Below, one piece after another: positions 1 to 13,100 of a DNA stretch of 64,000 nt. Under the pieces are notes generated by a model that searched no databases, was not told the DNA's origin, and was given only the letters and a program-made list of their open reading frames with translations. Each line of letters opens with the position of its first letter. The first letter of the stretch is position 1. The DNA comes from Ailurus styani (Eukaryota > Chordata > Mammalia > Carnivora > Ailuridae), in the NCBI GenBank assembly GCA_002007465.1, contig LNAC01000037.1, positions 1,172,335 to 1,236,334 of the forward strand, read 5' to 3'. Position numbers and translations under genes: made by a program.

Positions 1-290
1 TCAACAAAACTTTACTATAAAGGGCCAGGCAGTAAATATTTGCAGCTTTTCTGGCCACAGGGTCTGTGTCATAACTACCCAACTTCACCACCATAGCATA
101 AAAACAGCCATCAACAACACTTAAATAAATGCAGGTGTGTTCAATAAAACTTTCAGGTATGGAGACTGAAATTTCAATTTCAGATCATTTTCATGTATCA
201 TACAGTATTATTCTTCTTTTGATTCTTCTTTGTTTCTCAACCATTTAGAAACAGAAAAACCTAAGGCCATGCAAAAACATATCACAGTCC
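1..290 (+). mobile_element. hAT-Charlie-type MITE (MER20-like), partial
   Basis: 'aaagggccaggcagtaaata', a 'tctgtgtcataactaccc' segment and 'caataaaactttcaggtatg' resemble a mammalian-wide hAT nonautonomous element I remember as MER20-like. The left end is cut by the window. It covers part of an 88-codon minus-strand ORF. Confidence 0.6.
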
Positions 291-629
291 AGATGTGGTA
301 AAATGTTTGGTTTAGAACCACCCTATGAACATATTTATAGGCTGACAAGATAGGTAAAACACTAAAGAGGCACTGAAAAACATTCAAAAAAGTGAAGGAC
401 CTGTAATAGGTTCCTAGATGTACATCCAACTGCCTTCCAGAATACATCATTGGTAGGTATTGAGCCCAAACCAATTAGCTAATGTTGAATTCACTGATTC
501 TCTAACTGAAATATGCAGGGTGGCTAAGCCAGTGGAAGATGTTTTAAAACTTTAGACAATAGAGGTGATGTAATTTTAGCAATAAATATATCATACATGA
601 TTTTACCATGATAGTTATACAGTTGTTAA

Positions 630-775
630 TAGCTAGCACATATCCAGTACTTTCCATGATCCAGAAACCTGTCTAAGGACTTTAAGTGCATTCAATTATT
701 TAATTTTCACCAAAAAAAACCCTGTAAAATGTGAGTAAAACTGTTACCCTCATTTTATAGATTATACCTTTCAAA
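630..775 (-). mobile_element. MIR element fragment
   Basis: Degenerate inverse MIR core: a 'ctaaggactttaagtgcatt' segment followed by an A-rich 'ccctgtaaaatgtgagtaa' and 'ctcattttatagatta'. It lies in the VNN1 3' flank. Confidence 0.55.
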
Positions 776-815
776 ATTATGTCACTGTTTACCTGGCTTC
801 TGTTATCTGGGGGTG

Positions 816-817
<2 letters not shown>

Positions 818-849
<32 letters not shown>
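818..849. repeat. (TG)n microsatellite
   Basis: About 16 TG dinucleotide units downstream of VNN1. Confidence 0.95.
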
Positions 850-854
<5 letters not shown>

Positions 855-986
855 CAGTGAACTATATATGTATATATATTTGTATTCACTTGTACAAGAG
901 ACCATGACGGTTGTTATGATCTTCATCCTTCTTTTCTCAGCCATCACTTTTTAATTACACAAAGTAAAAGAACAATTAGAAATATT

Positions 987-1169
987 CTACCAACTTAATG
1001 AGCACACAATTGATATTATGATTAAGAGCATTATTCCTAGTGTTTGTGCCTGGGGCTCTGATGAAGCCTTTAATGTCTGGTCCTTCTCATACATTCTCCC
1101 AAACAGAGTCACCGTCAAGAGAGGTCCAGATGGCGGCTTCACGTTGAACAACCGTCCATTACTTGACAC
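987..1169 (-). CDS. VNN1: VNN1 terminal coding exon 7 (GPI signal, stop)
   Basis: 183 nt after acceptor ttaattag|, ending in TAG at 987-989. It encodes [29 protein letters not shown], and the hydrophobic tail ending SIVCSLSW, which is expected to be removed during GPI anchoring. The 3' UTR lies below 987. Confidence 0.94.
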   Translation of the reverse strand: MSSNGRLFNVKPPSGPLLTVTLFGRMYEKDQTLKASSEPQAQTLGIMLLIIISIVCSLSW

Positions 1170-4100
1170 CTAATTAAAACACAGAGAAGTTGACTGGGTC
1201 TCCCTGTAAGTTATACAACCCCACAACAGCTTCTAAAACTCAGTACAACTGGATGAGGAAACAATAAAAATAATGGCTCACTTCTCTTCTAAAAGAAATT
1301 TTGAAATGGTAGAGTATAACAAAAATTGGAGCTATGGAATTGGCACTGATTCATTTATTTTTTAAATGGCTATAATCAGTATCTTATAATTTACTTATTT
1401 GAGGAAGTATTCCATGAGTCAGGAGCATAAAGCAATGGGTTTGGGAGTATTGCAGAGAAATCTAGTCCTCTCAGACATAATAGGCTCCTCCAAGTGGACA
1501 GAAGGGATTGACTGGGGGGTTTTGAGCTGAACCTCTGTCCTCCCTGTCACTCACTCACCACAGCCTCCCAACCTGCTCAAGGTCCCCAGTACCCCCACAG
1601 TAGCTTTTCATACAAGAAAGGGCAATTAAAACCCACAGGGAAGTCAGGGGAAGAATAGGACTGGGCAGAGTTTATGCAGTAAGGAAATACATCTGGACTT
1701 AAAAAACAAAGTGTTTGTTTTCTTGCCTATTGCAGCCACTGGGTCTTCACCCACATAATGAGAGGAATTCCCTTTAACTTTGCTAGGCTATCACTGCCCA
1801 TGATGTGAAGGGGTTCCCTCTGGTGGAACCAGTCCTGAAACCCTTCTCAAGAGTCTTCTTCCTACTCAACAGACCCAAAACAGCCCAGTCTCCTTCCAAT
1901 AGTCTCCATAATAATATATTTATTTATTCTCAAGGATACATTAATCATTATACTAAGAATTTCCAGACCAGAAATACAACCTGCTCGGTGTCCTTCATGA
2001 TTCCCCAGGAATAATATTATTCTCTCCAAATGGATATTTTTGTGATATTTGTAAACACTTGAGTAGATTTTACATTCAAAAAGTGCTTCCTCTTACATGA
2101 AATGAATTGTCAATATCAAGCATAGGTTCTTACCTGAAATTCTCCAGGGGCAAGCTGACTTTCACTTAGCAACACCTCAGGGAAGACATACTGGGTTCCA
2201 AAAGTGCCACTGAGGGAATACATTTCAAACCTGGTAGAAGCAGTTTCAACTGCACCACCACAACTATTTAAATTTGTTGTTTTACACTTAAGCAAAGTAC
2301 AAATCTAGGAAAGTAAACACAAACCAGTAAGTCCTAAGAAAGCCAACTGATATACCCTCCTCACCTAGAAATAATGCTTATGCAATGCCTATGCCCCTTT
2401 GTTTGACAAAATATTTTTTCATTAGATTAATCCAGTTCATTGCTACATAGCTAATTTAACTAATCATAAAAATAAAGGACTTCAGTTCCTAGTGCTTTCT
2501 CCAATTCAGTCAAACACATTAAATCACTTAAAGAGACAATCAGACCCTTGGTCGACAGCCATGAACTATACCTTCATTGTTCAAGTTAGCAATGCTTTTA
2601 ATAATCAAGTGTTCTATTTTTTTTAAGAAAGGTTAAATTTAGACAGGAGTTTAATCTCTATATTTTTGCCTATTTCACACAACAAAATAACTTTAAACTT
2701 GTGATGAACCCTGGAGTTGATCTACAGGCAATCCCTGTGAACTGGAAGTCACATACTTTATATCTGAGCAAGAACTGAAAAAGTTCTCACTATACTACAC
2801 AGTTAAACTATACCACACTATATTACTATGTAATCTGAATGTAAAATCTAAGTCTATGAGTCATCTACGAGTCATCTCATTATGTCAATGCAAAGTCCCC
2901 AAAAGGAAGATCCATGTTTATTAAATTCTATCTGTACTGCATCTTCCAAGCCTTATTTCAAACTACCTTTACCTCCAGCCTGATTAAAACAATAGCCTCT
3001 AACAGGTCCGTCTCCCTGCTTCTACTGTTGAAGTTGGAGAGTACGTGCATTAGAGCAAGTGTGTTAAGATGGGATACAATTCGCTTTCAGGTAAAGGTAG
3101 CATGAATATATGCTTCTATTTTATTCCATTGACATCTTACTGAAACCAACATTCGTTTTTTAAGACATAAACCCACACAGATAGAATGGGAGGATAGACC
3201 ATGGTATAATGTTGGAAGCTGGGATAGTGGATGCAAAAGTAGCAAATGATTTAGCAGACCTAAAGAAAGCCAAGTCCTAAACTGGCAATGGGAGAACCAA
3301 GAATCAATGCTATCTACACGAAAGAATACTTGGAAGATTCCATCACTGGGAGCACAAGGTACCTCAGGAGCTGGTGAAGTAGTGGCTCAAGTAAGGAAAA
3401 TTAGTGGAAAGTTGGTAAGGATGCCTCAGCTACTGAGTCCCCCACCATGGATGGGCAACTGTCCTCCCCCTATTCCCATAAAAGATGGGGCATTTATTTC
3501 CAGAAAGGGTAAAGCAGATCTTTAGTGGAGGTTTTGAAAAACCTAGTTGAAGGGGAATACATGAATGAAACCTACTAAATGTTGCAACCATCTTCCACCA
3601 AGGCCACATCCAACAAGGTCATTGCTCCCACCTGGCTCTTTAAATGCTTCCAGCAAATAATTTATCCTTCAGAAATAAAACTTCCAGATAAACACAGGAA
3701 AGGAGTCCTGTTAAATTTGAAGTTTAGATAAACTAAAAATACCAAAAATGGTTTTTAGTATAAGTATGTCCCAAACATTGCATGGGACATACTTACATTT
3801 TTTAAAATATTTGTTGTTGCTTTTGGAGACTATGACACTGGAAAGGTGACGTTCCAGCTGGGCTGAGGATGTTGGATCTCCCTGTCCTCCTCCCCTTCAA
3901 CCTTTCCCCAAAGCCCCTCAATAAAATGGTTTGATCCAAAAAAAAAAACCCAAAAAACAAAAAACCAAACAAACAGAAAAAACAAACAAAAACTTTTGTT
4001 GATTATCCAAACTTTGATTTTACTAGGGCATCCTATACTTTGATAAATTAGGCAACACTATTCAGGAAGAGAATTAGAAGAATTTTAAGACCTGAGAAAC

Positions 4101-7100
4101 CTGACCCATCCCAAGAGAAAGTTCCCAAATATACTTAACTCAGGGATTCCTCTAATAGACCCAGCTAGATTACCCTATTGTGAAGCTTAAAATTGGCAAG
4201 TATCACCCTTATGCTCAATTTGTCAGTCAATTTTTGGTAATGCTAAAAGGTTACTGTATATGAGGAAAGCTTCTAACATGAGAGCAAAACAAGTAGATAC
4301 AGAAATCTTGAGTGAAAAAGAGTATTTAAGCAGAAGAAGCTTCAAGGAATGAAAATTTCCTTAATAGCCTCAGAGAGATAAAAAACTGTATTCACAAAAC
4401 AGTATCAGTAAAGAAAAAAACCTCATAAAGCAAAAAAAAGGAAAAAAAAGTTCTTGAAAAATAAAAACATCAGGTGCCTGGGTGGCTCAGTTGGTTAAAT
4501 ATCTACATTTGGCTCCAGTGATGATCCTGGGATCAAGGCCCGCAGCGGGCTCCTTGTTTACTGGGGAGCCTGCTGCTCCCTCCCCTTCCAGCTCATGCTC
4601 TCTCTCGCTATCTCTGTTGCTATCTCTGTCTCTCTCAAATAAATAATCTTTAAAAAAAATTTTTTTAAAACTGTCAGTGAAAATAAGACTCAGTGCAAGC
4701 CTTGAAAGATCAAGGAGAAAAATTCTTAGAAAGTAAATGGAAAAAATGAAAAGAAATAGCAAAGAAAAGATTAAAAAATTAGAAGACCAATCCAAAAGAC
4801 ACATGATCCCAATAACAGGAGTTCCAGAAGAAGAAATGGAGGGGAGGAAATTCTAAATGGTTTCTAAGAAACCCAGAGGAAGAGGGATACACATACAAAA
4901 GATCAGGAATCGAAATAATTCAGGATTTCTCAGTAGCAATACAATGACCCTGAATTCCATACTTAGGGAAATATTCCAACAGATATGAAAGGAAAGGCAT
5001 TTTTAGTCTTGTAAGTTGAAAATTATCACCCATTCACACTTTCCAGAACTTACAACAACAACAACAAAGGAGGTGTGTGGTATTGTGATTTGTAGTAAGA
5101 AATATATATTTGGTCTTTTTCTAGTTCCTGACATGGAAGGCCATAAAATCCTTGGAATTTCCTTAGTGATAAGAGAGGAAATGTGAAAGGAAGGGCTTTT
5201 GTTACTCTTAATGGAGCCTCTTTCAACCACACCTGAGTACATGTTAATGATGAGATTTGTGGAAAGCCTTAAATAACCACAGGATGGAAAGAGAGTTGGA
5301 ACTTTAAGCCTCACCATCCCCATCCTTCTCTCTGGAGGGGAGAGGAGCTAAAGGTTAAATTAATCACCAATGGTCAATGATTTAATCAATCATGTCCATG
5401 AAATGAAGCCTCCATAAAAATCCCTACGATATGGGGTTCAGAGAGATTTCAGGTTGGCAAACAAGAATGCCATACCTACAAGCCAGGAAAGTGGAACACA
5501 CTAAACTCCATGTAGACAGAAACCCCTATGGTTGGGATCTTCCAGATCTTGCCCTAGGTACCTCTTCCTCTGGTTGTTCATTTATATTCCTTAAAATATC
5601 CGCTGCAATAAATTCTTAGCAGTACATAAAGCATTTTCCTGGGTTCTATGAACCATTCCAGAAAATTAGTAAATCCAAGGCAGGGCTGATGGGAACCCCT
5701 GATGTACAGTCAGTCAGGTCAGAAGCACAGGTGATAACCTAGACTTGCAACTGGAGCCCCCCCACTTGGGAGACTCAAGTGGGTAGGGGAATAGTCTTGT
5801 GGGACTGAGCCCTTCATCTGCGGACTCTGTATTAGCTCCAGGTAGATGGTGTCAGATAAGTAAACTTCAGAAGAAACAGCCAAAAGATTCAAAAAAGGTT
5901 TGCCTTCAGAAAGAGGGACTGGGTGGATTATGGAAGGCACTAGTGTTTTACAGGTCGTCAGTGCTATTTGTCTTCTTAGTTGTGTGCATGCATTACTTTG
6001 ATTAAAATGAAGAAGGAAGTGATAGAACCAATCCAGGTTGTAGGAAGGGCTAGGATATCTAGCCTATGAGAAGGACTAAAGAAATAAAGAAGTCGAATCA
6101 GGAGCTGCTTGCAACGGAGCCAGTGTTTACGTAAGTAAAACCTGGTGGTATAGGTCTGATAATTATAATGTTATGTTACTTTTATTAACAATAATAACAA
6201 TAAAAATTAACATTTATTGAGGACTTTCTATGTGCTGGGAACAGTGCTAAACTCTTTACATTTATTAAATCAAACTCCGCAAAAACCCTATGAAGAATTT
6301 TATTATTATTATTATTAATTATCCTTATTCCCCTCTAAGGACTAGGTTAGACCTTCCAGTTGTATGCTTTAATTGTCCATAGTACTTTCCTTTTACAGCA
6401 TTTGTCAACAACTAAAATTAACTAGTGATTTTCTTAGGTTTCTGTTCAATCCTGTTTTCCCATTAAGTTCTATGAAGACAGATGAGCATGTGTCTTGCTC
6501 ATCTTAATATCTTTTGTCTCTATCAAGTGCTTGAACACAGAAAGCATTACATAAATATTTGGTGAAAGAAAATCAATCTATATGTTATGATGAACCAGAA
6601 GTTTAAAGAGGCTAAAAGCCTGGCTCAAGGCCTGGTGGCCATTATCCAGTAAAAAAAGGAATTTACCCAGAACTTCTGACTCCAGAATCTATGTTCGCAC
6701 CCTGTTGTGTTAATCCCTCTGAACTTAATCTTTGTTTTTTAGCAGAGTTGTTATCTCTAATTTCTTACCCTGTTGGGAAAGAACTTTACATTCTATAAGA
6801 CTGATTGATAGGCCAATGGTTTGGATGACTCTGACTTTGGTGGGAAGAAATGGAGAGGACAAAGGGTACAGAAAGTAATCTAAAGAGGAAAGTCTCCTAA
6901 GTATATTGGGTAAAGGGAATGAACTCTTTCATTTAGTTTATTCCTTCTTTATTCATTGATTTACTCAATGATTCTTTAAAATCTGTAGACCGCTCCTTCT
7001 CCTACTCTTCTATAACAACTGTGGTGAATCTCTACCCAATCTTTTACCATCTTCTACTCTAGAAAAGGCTACAAGCACCTTCCTTCCCTATGCCCTTAAA

Positions 7101-10100
7101 ATTCACTCTAGAACACTTGGAAAATCTCTGTTGCAAGATGCAGAGTTATTGTACCCTTATCTCCTTTTTTTTCTCTTCTCTCATTAGTTAAGAAATAGAT
7201 TTTGGTGTTATAGAGATTTTTCTGCATTAATTATCATCACAGTTAGACTATGAAAGATTACGAATATAATACAATACCAAAATCCCTCATCCTCAATTCC
7301 AAGACCAACCTTCTCTAAAAATAAAGGATTTGTAGCACATTTGACATTGAGACCTAACTTGAACTAACATAGGCTATGTTTTTATTTAAGCTATTTAGGA
7401 TGAGTAGTCCCATGTTTTCCAGCAGACATATTAACATGTTGGATTTCGAATGCTGTCCCAGACTCTGCTGCTGACATCAGGTACCATGGCTCCAGCTGCA
7501 TGTCCCATAAACACTTCAAGACCAGAACATCCAAAGTGAAATAAGCATCTCCCCACTGCCACTCAATCTGCTCCCCCTCTAGCATCCTGATCTGTCAGAG
7601 CATTCCATTCACCCAGTTGCTCTTGCCAGAAACCTGGCACATTCTAGTCCCCTCATTTTGCTTTCTTGTTCTTTTTTTTTTTTTTTAATATTTTATTTAT
7701 TTATTTATTTATTTGAGAGAGAGAGAGCGAGAAAGAGCACAAACAAGGTTAAGGGCAGAGGAAGAAGCAGACACCCTGCTGAGTAGGGAGCCTGAGGTGG
7801 GACTTGATCCTGGACTCCGGGATCATGACCTGAGCCAAAGGCAGATGCTTAACAGACTGAGCCACCCAGGCGCTCATGCTTTCCCGTTTTGTATCAAATT
7901 CGCTCTAAGTTAAGTTTTCTATATATTGCTTGACTCTATACCCTGCTCTTGCTCCTACTAACATTACTCTTGGTACAGGTCCTAGGCCTATTTTAATAAT
8001 CTAACTCATCTTTTTGCCCTAGTTTCATCATCTACAGTGCTGCCAGAGTGATCTACTCAATGGCAGATCAGATCATATCACACCCTTGCTGAACACTTTC
8101 CAATAAAAGACTATTACCCAGAAAATAAAGTCCAAACTTTAGGAATGACAGGTAAGATGCTGGCAAATTTGATCCTGCCTCTAGGGTCATCTTCCACCAA
8201 TCTTTGGTTCTTACAATACACCTTAGTAACACTGACCTGCATACCCTACTTCTTGACTCATCCTTGCTCATACTCCACTCCAGCTAGAATTTCCTGCCAC
8301 TCTTTTCATCTGGATAATAGCATAAGTTCATCCATCATGTCTCCAGAAACTTCCCCGAATCCCCAAATTAGGATAGATACAGCTTGTTAGTATTCCTACA
8401 ACAAAACGTGCTTTCTATGTTCTCTCGCATGCCAACCTCTACTGACATCATCTGTTCATTATGTCTTCCCCCACTACTAAACTCTTCAAGAGGAGGGTCT
8501 TTACTTATTCATCTTCATATCATTATCACTGAATATATATCTACTACATAGTAGGCACTCAATAACGGCCTCATTTACCAAATGAGCAAGCACTGGTAAA
8601 GTTTTATCATGCAGCAACAAACAGAATGTTACACAGTGGGCACAGTTCCAGCACTCAAAGGTTTTCAGTCTCAGACAACATGTGCATAATTTCACATAAT
8701 ATGTCCTTGATAAAGTTGAGCATAGGATGTCTGAAGCACCTAGCCCAGGTGGGGAGGTGGGGGTGGTGCTACAGAAAGTGTCAGGGCAGCCTTCTTCGTG
8801 AAGACAACATCTAAAAAGCTCTGTGAGTGGTGAGCAGGTGGGGCCTTCATAGATAAGAGGAAATAACCTGTGCACATCCAGAGGGTCTGCAATTGCCCGC
8901 ACACCAAGGATGAGGAAATGTCTCAATATGAGAGAAGCCTGGGGCACACGTGGATAGAAGTGAGAGAAGAGAACAGAGAGTAGGAAAAGGCAGACGTCAA
9001 GAATTTGAGTATGTATTGTTAAGGAATTTGATTTGCCAACTAGAAGACAGTGAGGAATTTTAAGCAAGACAGTGAAATAACCAGAAACAGCTTTTAGTAA
9101 TTTTTATAATTAGAGTGTAGGAAATAGGCTGGATGGAGTTGAAACTGTCAACAGGAAGCCCTGAAATCAGATGGGAGACAGATCAGGGAAGAGGTGAGTA
9201 GAATGAGAGGAACATGAAAGTTGTTTGCTCTTAGGGGTCGCACCTCATCAGGCTATAAATAGTTCCTCCTTTAGTGTTGGGGGCTGTGAGATACCCAAAC
9301 CTTTGCAGTAGTAAACTATTCTACTACATATTCCAGAGGTCAACCCTATATGTCTCTAGGACATAGTTAGTGTCAAGCTCTTAACGAAACAAGATAAGTT
9401 TTAGTGAACATATAAAGAAAATGGATAAATTTCTTCAGGCAGGAAATATCAGAGGCTAATCATCCATTAAAATCATCTGTCATTTAATTATCATTTTAAA
9501 TACAGCCACCATAAATAAATCTTCTGCCTTTTTTCCAGCCAGTTTAAAACTGGACTGACATGTAGGATTTCAAGTTTTTGCAAACAAAAATTCAGGATGC
9601 CCAACTAAATTTGAATGTCAAACAAAACAAAAATTTTAGTATCAGGTATCCTCAAAAGTGAGACATACTTAAAATAAAAATATTCCACTGTTTATCTGAA
9701 ATTCAAATTCAACTAGGTGTCCTGTATTTTATCTTGTTAACTTACCTGCCACCAAAATAATCATTACCTGTAAATAATATGTCCCTTCTACAATATGTAG
9801 TCCATCAAATGCCCCTAGGGCATAAACTTCATCTGTCCTCTTCTCAGACATCTTGTAGCTTAGATGACAGCAGAGTTTTTTCTGACAAACTGTGTAATTT
9901 CCTGTGACTTTTGTGAGCTCCAAGAAGGTGAATTCATCAAAAAAGGCAGTACCTTTAAATTCCTGATTTCCTGTTGGGAATACTTTTATACTACTTGCAT
10001 AAGAAGTCCAATTCACTACAGGGCGGTGTGTGTAAGATTCCAGTTGTGAGAGGAGGAGTTTTCCCTCCTTTGTCTTCATATCATAATGAAATACTCTTGG

Positions 10101-13100
10101 AGAATCAGGTGCATAGATGCCACTTCCTGAAAGTGATGTGGAAATGGCATTTGAAATAAAAAAGTGAAAAAAAAAGATTGCATAGTTTTTATTGCTATTT
10201 TAAACCCACATTACCATTTACTCTCTCTAAGCTATATGTGTCATTAATTTCAGTAAGATATACTGAGAAAGACAACAAGTGAGAGGAAATCCAACAGAGT
10301 ATGATAGCAAAAAGCCAATTAAGAGAAACTCATGTAAAAAGTGGTGATTTTGAGGGAAAAAGAAGAAATGTACATATAATTTGAATAAAACTAAGTAAAT
10401 CTACAAAACAATTCAGACTGAGATGGATTCTACAGTATGTCACCAGCTAGATAGGCAAAAATTAAGAGTTGGAAAACATTAAGAAGTACATGTTAGCTAG
10501 AAAAAATTACTTTTTTCTTTTACTTTTTTGATTACATAAAGTTTGTAAATCTTAGAGCTTACACATTACCTGTCATTCTCTTTGAGGGGTGATGTATATT
10601 GGATGCAAGGAAGTTGACCCCCATGCCCATTGCCCAAGCTGAGTGGAATTCAATAGCTGATAAATGTGGCAAAACATTCATCCATGCTGTTGGGAAGACT
10701 ATGGTATCCACATGGAAATCTTTCACCAGAGTGACAGCAGGATCATAGAAGAGTATATCAAAGCAGGTGAAAATGCCAAATTTTCCAAAGGTGGTGTCAA
10801 AAGTCACAACCTCTGGCTTCTTGGGTACATTGAATTGATTTTCACCCATGAAAAGGTTGTGCTGTAATAAACAGAAGACGAAGAGAGTAAAACTTTCTTT
10901 TCAGAAGCTGGCCTGGGTGTTACTGTGTCTGAAAAAGTGCAAGCCAACATCTCTTAGACAGTACCAGTTTAATCCATGACTACTGTCTTTGCAGGGAAAA
11001 AATGTAAGAGAACCAGAGAGTACTACAGCTGATAAAAGCCTTTGGTTCAGCCTCCATGTTTTATAGCTATGTAGATGGGAAGCCCTATTTATTAAGACTT
11101 TCTTGAATCTTACAAGACATAGAAGTGAAATAGATAACTTCTATTTTCCAAGAACACTTTAACTATTTTCTGTGGACAAAGAACTTTCTTTGCTCCTTTC
11201 TCTTCAAAATCAAGTCTAACTGGTAGGCAGTTTCTCGTTCTAGGCTTGACCCATTGCCAGGGCATGTCTTCAAAAGGACAGTCTAAAAGGCAACATTGTA
11301 TTTCAAGACAGGTACCTCCTGCTGATTCTCATACACTCCTATGTTTCTAAATGCACAGAAAACCTCTTGAGCCTCTTTATAGGAGTTTACCATACCTAAT
11401 CATTACTTTCTATGCTTTGTCTCTATTCTGCTTCTAAAGTGTGCTTATTGGGCACCTGGGTGGCTCAGTGGGTTAAAGCCTCTGCCTTCAGTTCAGGTCA
11501 TGGTCTCAGGGTCCTGGGATCGAGGCCCGCATCAGGCTCTCTGCACGGCGGGGAGCCTGCTTCTTCCTCTCTCTCTGCCTGCTTGTAATCTCTCTCTCTG
11601 TCAAATAAATAAATAAAATCTTAAAAAATAATAATAAAAATTTTTTAAAAAGTGTGCTTATTAACACTCATGATTTTTCCTTCTTGCCCACTTTATTTTG
11701 TTAAACACTCAGTAACTGATCTGTTTGCAATTTAATTTTACCTTATGGTAGCGTGCCACCAGTTTTCCTTGGGAATCAAACACCACATTAGTGTTGTATT
11801 GGTAACGACCATCCGGGGGACACTGAGAGTCACTGGCATTGCATGACTTCTTATCTCCAATATTTGCCACAATGTAGATAGAGTTGTCCTTGGCCAGGCA
11901 GCTGAGTCTTTCCTGCACTGGGGTGTAGCCAAACCTGATACATGTTCATTAGAAAAGGAAAACAAAAGTGAAGCTTATCTTTCAATAAAATTCAGAATTA
12001 TATTGCCTGAACCTATTATGTGATATATACAAAAATAAATTCTAAATAACATCATAGAAGGGAAGGATTAAAACAAGAATAGATTTCAGAGGAAGTATGT
12101 GCTTGTGGGAATTTGGTTATAGGGAACTATTCTAGGATAAGATTCTAAGCCATGTATTTTTTTTCCTATTTTTTTTAAGATTTTATTTATTTCTTTGAGA
12201 GAGAGTGAGTGAGCATGAGCGGGGGGGAAGGGCAGAAAGAGAGGGAGAAACAGACTCCCTGCAGAGCAGGGAGCCAGAAATGGGGCTCAATCCCAGGACC
12301 TGAGATCATGACCTGAGCTGAAGGCAGACACTTAACTGACTGAGCCACTCAGGTGCCCCCATGTATTTTTTTCATCATAGCATTTATCATCATTTATAAT
12401 CATTTATTCATTATGTGTTTATCTTATGATGTGTGGCACATCTCAGATATTTTGAGGCAATGATACACATCTTCTGTTCACTAACCCTGGCAGAAAAAAG
12501 GAATTAAAAAAATACATATTTCAAGTGAAAGGATGACAAGTTGGAATTAGAATTCTGGGAAGATGGCAGAGTAGGAAGCACCAGAAATGCACCCCTCCAC
12601 CCTGATAATATTTGTACTGGCAGAATCTGACGGATAACTATTTTGAAATTTGGGAGGCTATTTCAAGGCTTGTAAGTTCCAAGGGAAAGCTTGGAAGACA
12701 AAATGCAGTCAAATTCAGCTCTTAGCTCAGCAGTGGATACCCATGATTACCCCACACCCAGGCCCATGACATGCAGGCAGCTTACGAAAACAGGTTGGGC
12801 AATAAAAACCCTGTCCTCCAAATATCAGGGATCTGTGCTCTGATCACTGGTAACTGCTTCTGATCATGGAGGGGCAAACACAGGAGCAGGCACCCATTGT
12901 TGCACACCACCACCACCACCACCACCACCACTATATTGTTGCAGGTCCTTCCCCTACTGACTAAAGTAATTTCTAGAGGATTTAGAGAGCCAGAGTTGTC
13001 TTCTCTCCCTCTTCCTTAATTTTTCCTTTTTTCTCTTTTTTTGAAATCAGACACTTAGGACTAGGATATACAAGAGCAATCGTATATATAGGAGAATTTT

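Noticed and set aside
208..474. 88-codon minus-strand ORF with hydrophobic stretches
   Set aside because: It partly overlaps a hAT-type MITE and resembles no protein I know; membrane-like character is common in translated A/T-rich repeats.
8501..9067. 188-codon minus-strand ORF
   Set aside because: It starts in L2-derived sequence, has no domain, and lies inside VNN1 intron 5. Probably chance.
12905..12931. CRISPR-like direct repeats
   Set aside because: It is a simple (CAC)n microsatellite in a mammalian L1; there are no spaced repeats anywhere in the window.
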